DNA of 64,000 bases from the NCBI RefSeq assembly GCF_024586455.1, contig NC_065920.1, positions 52,257,109-52,321,108 of the forward strand, written 5' to 3'. Source of the stretch: Bactrocera neohumeralis (taxonomy: Eukaryota > Arthropoda > Insecta > Diptera > Tephritidae). Of the stretch, positions 57,867 to 64,000 are shown in pieces. The position numbers and the translations under genes were made by a program. Within the stretch, counting starts at the first letter, position 1; each line of letters starts with the position of its first letter. A model generated the notes under the pieces. It searched no databases, was not told the origin of the DNA, and was given only the letters and a program-made list of their open reading frames with translations.

Positions 57867-59606
57867 CCGTCCGGTCAATGACCAAACTTTCACCATTCGT
57901 TCAATGACCGGGTACCCGGGTACCCAGGTGGTGCAGATGTAGAAGTCGTTAGTATTCTGAATAAAAATTTTTTTCTGTGTAAGCTGGCTACGTGGCATAG
58001 GAAATAACTATATATGGGGACATAGTCTATAGTCCTCGTAGAAATAACGAAAGCGGAGTGCCAATGCCAATGGATATTTAGGTACCTAAGCCATTTCGGA
58101 CGAAAAGAAAGAAACGTGTTCAGTTGGAATTCCACAAGCGTAGTGAACAGCGTAGAAAGTATACAGAGATAAGTGAAAAAAAAATTTACAAAATACATAC
58201 ATTATTATCAATATACAAATTGTATTTAATCTAAATACAATTTCTGATTGGTGAAAGAGTTGTTAAAGACATGATGGCACCATACAAAGGATCTGGTAGA
58301 AGCATTACAATGGATAATTTCTTCACAACTCTTCTACTAGCAAAATTTTTACTATATTGGAACTTGACGATTGTTGGTACTCTGAAGAAAAATAAAGCAT
58401 ACATTCCACCAGCAATGGCTGTTTCATAAACTCGAGAAGAATTATCCGCTGTGTTTTGCTTTCATAAAAAGTTACCCTATGTAGTTATGTGCCAAAAAAA
58501 AAAAACAAGGTAGTAATTATGCTATCATCAATGCATCACGAAGCAAAAATTAGTGATAGTGCAAAGAAAAAACCCGAAATCATCGAGTTTTATAACTGGT
58601 CCAAAGCTGGAGTAGACACGATGGATAAAATGCTTGGTAGATATACTACAAAAAGATCAACTCAACGATGGCCTCTAGCATTTTTTTACGATATCCTCGA
58701 TATTGCCTGCCCTGCAGTATATAAGTATTATGTATTATGAGAATAATAAAATGCTTGTTAAAAAATAGTATGGACGACGCTTATTTTATCGGCAATTGGG
58801 CAGAGAGCTGTGTACTCCATTCGTTGAAAATCGTGCGAATAATTCACAAATTATGAGGCATTTCTCAACGAAAGTGGCGATTGAATCTCTTCTTGGTCGA
58901 GCTGTCAATCCAAATGCACAGCCAACATCATCATCTGTATCATTGAGACCTCAGAAGATTACTGGTGTATGCTATGAATGTCTTCAAAGTGAATTCAAAA
59001 AACGTCGCAAAACTATAAAAATATGTTCAGTATGTGAGAAACCTACAAATTTGTGATGAACACTGTATTACAACCACGACATGTGAAGGATGTACAGAAT
59101 AATTTAATATACTTTAATTCTTATATAGCACTGTATCATAATAAATAAAACAATATAAATAAACAAAGAGTAAAAAAATAGAAAATAATATTACTAAAAT
59201 AAATAAAAACGGAGTTATTTTGTTCTTACTAAAAATTTTTGTTATTGTTTGTAATAAGAATTATTGTTAAAATAAAAGAAATTGTAAACTATATTGACTA
59301 TTATTATTTTAAAAATATAATTTACTGCATACATTGATAAATAATCTCTTAAGTGTGTGTAAACCCGTCATTTATATATATAAGTCTCAGCGGGTACCCG
59401 GGTACCTGGTTATTGAACGGAGGAGGTATCAAGTTTTATAGTTAATAACTTTTAATAAATAATTGATTCTAAACAATTTTGACAAAAAATGGGTGTCAAA
59501 TAACTTTAGTTTTGGGGATCCAGGCGGCCATTTTTGAGGAGGAGTTAAGAAAAATTGACATGTAGATTGAAATGGATACCCGGGTACCCGGTCATTGACT
59601 GGACGG
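57867..59606 (+). mobile_element. piggyBac-like element with complete ends
   Basis: TTAA lies at 57863-57866 and 59607-59610. The terminal repeats CCGTCCGGTCAATGACC (57867-57883) and, inverted, CCGTCCAGTCAATGACC (59590-59606) differ once in 17. A second, internal inverted pair starts CGTTCAATGACCGGGTACCC (57898 onward) and is inverted at 59392-59420. Both pairs include or adjoin the palindrome GGGTACCCGGGTACC. At 1,740 bp it is shorter than full piggyBac elements, because the N-terminal half of the transposase is gone. Its transposase remnant is listed separately. Confidence 0.93.
58244..59056 (+). pseudogene. piggyBac-type transposase, N-terminally deleted and frameshifted
   Basis: Three consecutive frames cover the DDE_Tnp_1_7 domain: 'ERVVKDMMAPYKGSGRSITM' then 'DNFFTTLLLAKF' with the second catalytic Asp, 'VGTLKKNKAYIPP' (58244-58428, then a stop), 'VIMLSSMHHEAKIS' and 'NWSKAGVDTMDKMLGRYTTK' then 'RSTQRWPLAFFYDILDIA' with the third catalytic Asp (58489-58740). 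Last comes a C-terminal Cys-rich part, 'CYECLQSEFKKRRKTIKICS' followed by VCEK (58796-59056). The region with the first catalytic Asp is missing. Two frameshifts and several stops make it inactive. Confidence 0.92.
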
Positions 59607-59610
59607 TTAA

Positions 59611-59979
59611 CCATAGGTTCACCGGTTACTTATAGTAACTACAAGAAGTACCGATCAAAGCCTTATTCCACAACTAAACAGTTATAGTATGTCGCAGTCA
59701 GATGTTCGAAGAGTCAGATTTTCGAAAAACATATGTATATGATTGAACGAAAATGTGATTTACATACTCCTGAAGCAGAAGCAGACTGTGGATGGTGACA
59801 GTATACATTCAGTGACATGTATATACATACAGTATACTTTTGAGGTACATTATTTCCCTCGGTAAATAATCATGTTTTCAATAAACCTAAGTTCAATATT
59901 CGAAAAAAAAATATTTCGAAATTGTTGAAAAGTACGAACGCACACTTTCTTAATATAATGCTCAAGTGCCAATAAGACA
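59611..59979. other. Non-coding gap
   Basis: Nothing recognised between the piggyBac-like element and the next relic. Confidence 0.5.
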
Positions 59980-60795
59980 AAGAACCGTTCCAAGTGAAGA
60001 AAATATTGCTGGCGGACAAGCAAGTGCTGCTGTTGACCGCAATTTGTCAACCCTTCATAAGACGCTCTCAAGAAATGAGACTGTCTCAAGCTGCGATTAG
60101 AATTTTCAGAAAGTATTTGGGCTTGCATCTGTATAAAATTGTTGACACTCAATTACCGATTAATTTGCTGATTTTGTCTTGGAACAACTTCAAAACGATA
60201 AAAAATTTTTTGAGAAAGTCATCTTCTCCGATGAGACTCACTTGCTCTGAGTAGTGCGGTAAATAAACGAAACTGTCGATTCTGGTGCGGAGAAAATCCA
60301 CAAATTATACATAAATAACTATTACCAATGTATTTAAAATTTACAGCTTGGTATGGTTTTTAGTGTGGTGGAATCATCAGTCAGCACTTTTTTTAAATTA
60401 AACTGGTGACATCATTACTGTCAATGTAGAGCGCTATAGACTTTTTATGGCCGCAATTGGAAGGCAACATCTGATTCCAACAAGATGGGTCGACAACCGA
60501 ATTATTGCGAGAAAAGTTTGGAGCTTCGATTATTTCAAGAAATTGGGGAGACATTGAATGTTCTCCAAGAACTTGTGATTTAAAAGTATTAGACTACTTT
60601 TTGCGGAGTTATTTGAAGTTATTGTCTTTAACAATAAACCAGACTCTCTTCAAGCTTTTGAAATCAATATTGAACGTGCTATGCATTACATACGACTTGA
60701 TTTAGTGGAAAAAGTACTCGAAACTAAGTTCTATCGAATTCGTTACCGCATTAAAAGTCGTGTAGCCCATTTGAATGATGTTATATTCAGAACTT
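59980..60795 (+). pseudogene. Mariner-superfamily transposase relic
   Basis: Decayed frames run 'RSQEMRLSQAAIRIFRKYLG' and 'LHLYKI' (helix-turn-helix, about 60064-60138), 'FEKVIFSDETHLL' (about 60210-60250, first catalytic Asp kept), then a 'NRNWGDIECSPRTCD'-like block (for NWPPRSCD) and 'NQTLFKLLKSILNV'. It parallels 52838-53338 closely (for example 'gagaaaagtttggag' and 'caaactctcttcaagctttt') and extends further 5'. Confidence 0.85.
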
Positions 60796-62589
60796 AATTG
60801 TATCGATTGTACTTCACAATAAATAAAAATCATTTGAATTTTCTTGCAATCTCATTGGAAGATTCTTTAGTTGTTAATTTTAGGAAATTTACGGCAAAAA
60901 TCGTGCAAAGGGTTCTCCAATATGAATACCACTGCCTTTGGGATCAAGGCACTTATTTTAGAAAAACGCTAGGTGACGCTGTAATTGTGAAATTTTTTAT
61001 ACTTTCCGATTGTTCAAATAATTTTTCTAGTGTTGAAACCGCGTAACCAATTTATTATGTCCTCTTCACTGCAAAAATATCCGGAAAATTTTTTGCATTG
61101 AAAAATGAGTTGCCTGATTTATCTTGAAATTTCGACTTAGCAAAAAATGTATGTATAGAATACAAATATTCAATTGCGGTAAGCCTTTTTAAGAGCACTG
61201 GCATTACCATTATAAGTTTCAAAGTAATCTGCAAATTCCGGGAAACTACTGAAATAACTACAATAATAATCAGTTATGCTAAAGAACTTTCAAAGGATTT
61301 TAAAACGGCGTAATCAAGAATTTAGAGCAACCAAACTAACCGCTAAAGTTTGCTCGCATTTCACATGTACTTTATAATTTCTTTCCATTTGAGCATGAAT
61401 TTCGGTTTTAATATAACGTTGCTGTGCATAATTTTTGCGCACACTGTGTCTACAAGCCAGCAGCTTAGATACATAGCTACGCGCAAAAGCAAACCACATA
61501 GCTACCACCACACATAAAACCGCATAAATACAAAGCGGAAACGCAAATACTAACTGCCAAACTACAAAGGTGAAAAGGTGATATGAAAATACTGTTATTG
61601 TTGTTGACTTTATGCTAAATAAATGTGTTTTTGTTACATTTGTATATTTAGTATTTTGGTAATCAACGTTTGCCTTTGTCTCTGAGTATCATCTGTGCGT
61701 ACTTTTGCTGTTAGGTTTTGTACTGCTACTGCGGCAACTAATCCAAGAAGATAAAATCCTGGTGTGTACGCCTGAAAGTATGCTATAAAATACACAAACT
61801 GGTATTATATAAAGTGCTCCACCACAAAATATGATGCAGAGCGTTACAATTATTGCTGCTGCCATGAACTTTCATTCGACTTATGAAAACCCCAAAAATT
61901 ATGCTTCGAAAAAAATTTAAGCCAAATCCCGCACATTTATCGCTGTGCTTGCGGTGTACTTTGTTTCATCCTTGCCAGTAGCGATAAATTTTCAATTGCA
62001 CCCAGTGCTTTCTACCCATTTGATATTTTGAAATCAATTTGATTAAAAAATTTTTAAATTTTCGTTAGCAAAATTGTCAAAAACAGTTGAGAAGCATCAC
62101 TCAATTTGCTTTGTTTTCAGTCCTGCCAATAGCTGCCGTATTTAAATAACTACTCATGCTGCTGCTGGCTTTATTTGTTCTTAGTGCGCTTTGTTGGTTA
62201 TTTGCTGTTATTTCTTTCCGTTTTTTCTACACAGGTTTTTGTCTTTTCTTCTCTTCTTTGCGAGCCACGTAATCCTTTTAAGCTAATGATGCAACTCATT
62301 TGGCTGAAAGTTCTGTCAGCCAATGAAGCGAGTGCAAAAAAAGAGTAACGATAAGCAACGAACGAATAAAGTTACCCTATAGGACCTTTGAAACCAAATG
62401 TAAATTACTTTCTTTTTGGATAATTAATGATGTTTGAGTCTCCTTTGATGCGTTCAGGTTGTTTATATACAAAAAGAAATAAAAAGAAAGTTATAAATTT
62501 AGGATTGTAGAGTGCAATAATTCCAAACCCTAAAAGTATACTTCCACTGATACAGTTTTTATGCTTAAGACTAGCCTCTTATCTTTGCG
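60796..62589. other. Non-coding sequence
   Basis: No supportable gene. Frames 60798-61046 and 61314-61511 minus lack recognised motifs. 61300-62350 shows no repeats that I recognise and may be unique host sequence. Confidence 0.45.
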
Positions 62590-63529
62590 TAAAGGAGTTA
62601 GAAACCCAGGTAACCCAGGCGCTCAAGCCGCAAGAGAACAAATACAGAAGATAGCTCCGCTTCCAATTACATCAAGTCCGATCCTCAGAAAAATAGCGGA
62701 AGTTTTCGATCAAGCTCATCAGCCCTACGGTTTCCAGTGAAACCGCTATTTAAACTTATCACCTAAATTCACCTTAATATTTGAGCATCTCTTTAGGAAG
62801 ATCACTATAACTTCTAGCAGCTCCGCCCCAGGGTTTTACTCGGCAGATTCAGAGGCACAACCAAACCGGACGACGCTGTGAAGTTTAAGCTCGTATGGAT
62901 CGTCAGAGAACTTCAACTGATATAGTAGTTAACCAAAGTTGAGGCTTTTTAGGAATTGTATATGATATATTCTACATGCATTAAAGTTCCATTACTGACA
63001 TGGGTCAGACCTTCAAGCAAATAATTATGACAGCCTTTATTTTACGTACGTACACGTCTTCAATCTCTTTACAAATGATACCTTTCCCAGCGCTTTACAT
63101 CATACGCAAGCTCCACTTGAATTTACGACCTTGAGTTAGGTTTTGTAAAGAAGCTAATTTTTCGTCAGATCAATATTAATCTCGTTAGAGATGCCTGCCC
63201 GTGGTTATTGCTCGAACTTCTAGATATAGTTAAAAAAGTCCGCCGCATATCGACAAAACATCTGGAGCTAAAAATTTATTGGAGCAGCAGATATCAATTC
63301 CAGTGAAATCGGCAAGTTTGTGGAAAGTATGGCTACCAACATATATGCTTCAACCTTAGTCTGATGAAAACTGGGTAGTGGAAATATATATACTCAGGTA
63401 AGACACCTATCATTGCGAAGATTTGGACCTTACTAAGAGCTTTTAGTATAATCGGCTTTTTATGTTCCATTCTGAGTCAGAAAGCATTCCCAACTTCACA
63501 AGTGTTGATTGCTGACTAATACTTGTTGA
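62590..63529. other. Possible decayed LINE body, uncertain
   Basis: The composition is more even than the surroundings, and on the minus strand it lies downstream of the RNase H fragment at 63530-63990. No diagnostic LINE block could be read, so I leave it unassigned. Confidence 0.3.
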
Positions 63530-63990
63530 GCTTGGGCGAAATCCACAGATCCATCGCCCGAATGCACGAAGATAGGGAAACTTCAACTCGTTTACACTTT
63601 AACGGGATTTGGATAAGGGTGTCCTTTCCCATAATCTCATCGGCTTTACAGTTTCCGATCATTTCTATCAGACCAGGCACCCAGTCAAGCTTAATATGGA
63701 ATTAACATTGACGCTACTTATATGTAGTGAGATCGTACACTTCTTGATTAGCTCACTTTTTGCGAGCTCAAGACCTGTATATCAGCTCTGCTATGGGAAT
63801 GAATGCATACTTTCCTAAAAGAAGTCCCATTTCGAATAATAGCCTAGCTGCCACTTAGGCTTGATATACCCTACAATAGTCTGGCAGTCTGAAACTCCCG
63901 CTCCAACTTTCAACTGAAGCTTCGATTTAACCGTTAAAAAGTGCACTGCGCCTCTTCTCCAGCAACTCCAACCCACCCACATATCCCTCG
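63530..63990 (-). pseudogene. LINE RNase H region (R1/I-like), runs toward the window edge
   Basis: The minus frames include 'FHPIAELIYRS', then 'KLDWVPGLIEMIGNCKADEI' (for the RNase H block VxWVPGHSGIxGNExAD), and 'VEVSLSSCIRAMDLW'. The His of the block is lost and stops are present. The phrase 'atcatttctatcagacca' also occurs near 13810. The element may continue beyond the right edge. Confidence 0.65.
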
Positions 63991-64000
63991 GAGGTATGTG

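Noticed and set aside
1..64000. tRNA, rRNA or small RNA genes
   Set aside because: I looked for the tRNA B-box type GGTTCGANTCC and rRNA-like conserved text and saw none convincing; a tRNAscan or Infernal run would be decisive.
1..64000. LTR retrotransposons or endogenous retroviral genes
   Set aside because: No paired LTRs and no protease/integrase motifs were noticed; all RT fragments fit non-LTR families.

Overview
The window looks like gene-poor, repeat-rich nuclear DNA of a higher dipteran, most likely a tephritid fruit fly. The reasons are the strong A+T bias, the abundant 'catacatatgtatgtac'-type simple sequence, an insect NCKX-type exchanger exon, and dispersed repeats of a kind I associate with tephritid and related fly genomes (the 154-bp 'tatggcagctatatgctatag' arrays and the 'gagagtataaaa'-ended element). 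The species call is inference. There are no bacterial operons, CRISPR arrays or recognisable tRNA/rRNA genes.

Two stretches look like host coding sequence. One is a single internal exon (minus strand, 10643-11253) of a potassium-dependent sodium/calcium exchanger, closest in my judgement to Nckx30C, with clean splice sites on both sides. Its other exons are not visible, so much of the left part of the window may be intron. The other is a compact single-exon gene (33507-33929) for a 140-residue soluble protein that I do not recognise, with an initiator-like site upstream and polyadenylation signals downstream. A third open frame (41374-41835) resembles part of an uncharacterised multi-copy arthropod protein family and lies directly against a higher-order tandem array.

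Nearly everything else that can be identified is mobile DNA or its remains. Left part (0-12 kb): repeat blocks sharing the motif GAACTTGTGGAACACTT in both orientations, a tiny LINE tail with a perfect 13-bp target duplication, and mariner fragments. 12-18.5 kb: reverse transcriptase fragments from at least two LINE families, and a mariner. 19.5-24 kb: a TTAA-flanked MITE, a 1-kb element with inverted ends, and an internally deleted mariner with both ends. 26-32 kb: a MITE with perfect 27-bp ends, mariner relics and a 154-bp tandem array. 34-38 kb: a TA-flanked MITE, a 5'-truncated jockey-like LINE and another AAGGGGG-ended MITE. 39.7-45.8 kb: the higher-order array, a family-like ORF, a second copy of the 34-kb MITE and other relics. 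46-53.8 kb: jockey remains, a second 154-bp array, and a mariner-superfamily transposon split by a 1,030-bp insertion with 5-bp target duplication and CACAT-type ends. 57-61 kb: a complete-ended piggyBac-like element with TTAA duplication, and another transposase relic. The right edge enters a minus-strand LINE RNase H region.

I see no multi-gene system acting together. The most unusual structures are the nested transposon at 50.4-52.0 kb, the A-B-C higher-order array at 39.7-41.3 kb, the GAACTTGTGG repeat blocks, and the repeated loss of the catalytic middle from mariner copies. All family assignments come from reading translated motifs by eye, without database searches.
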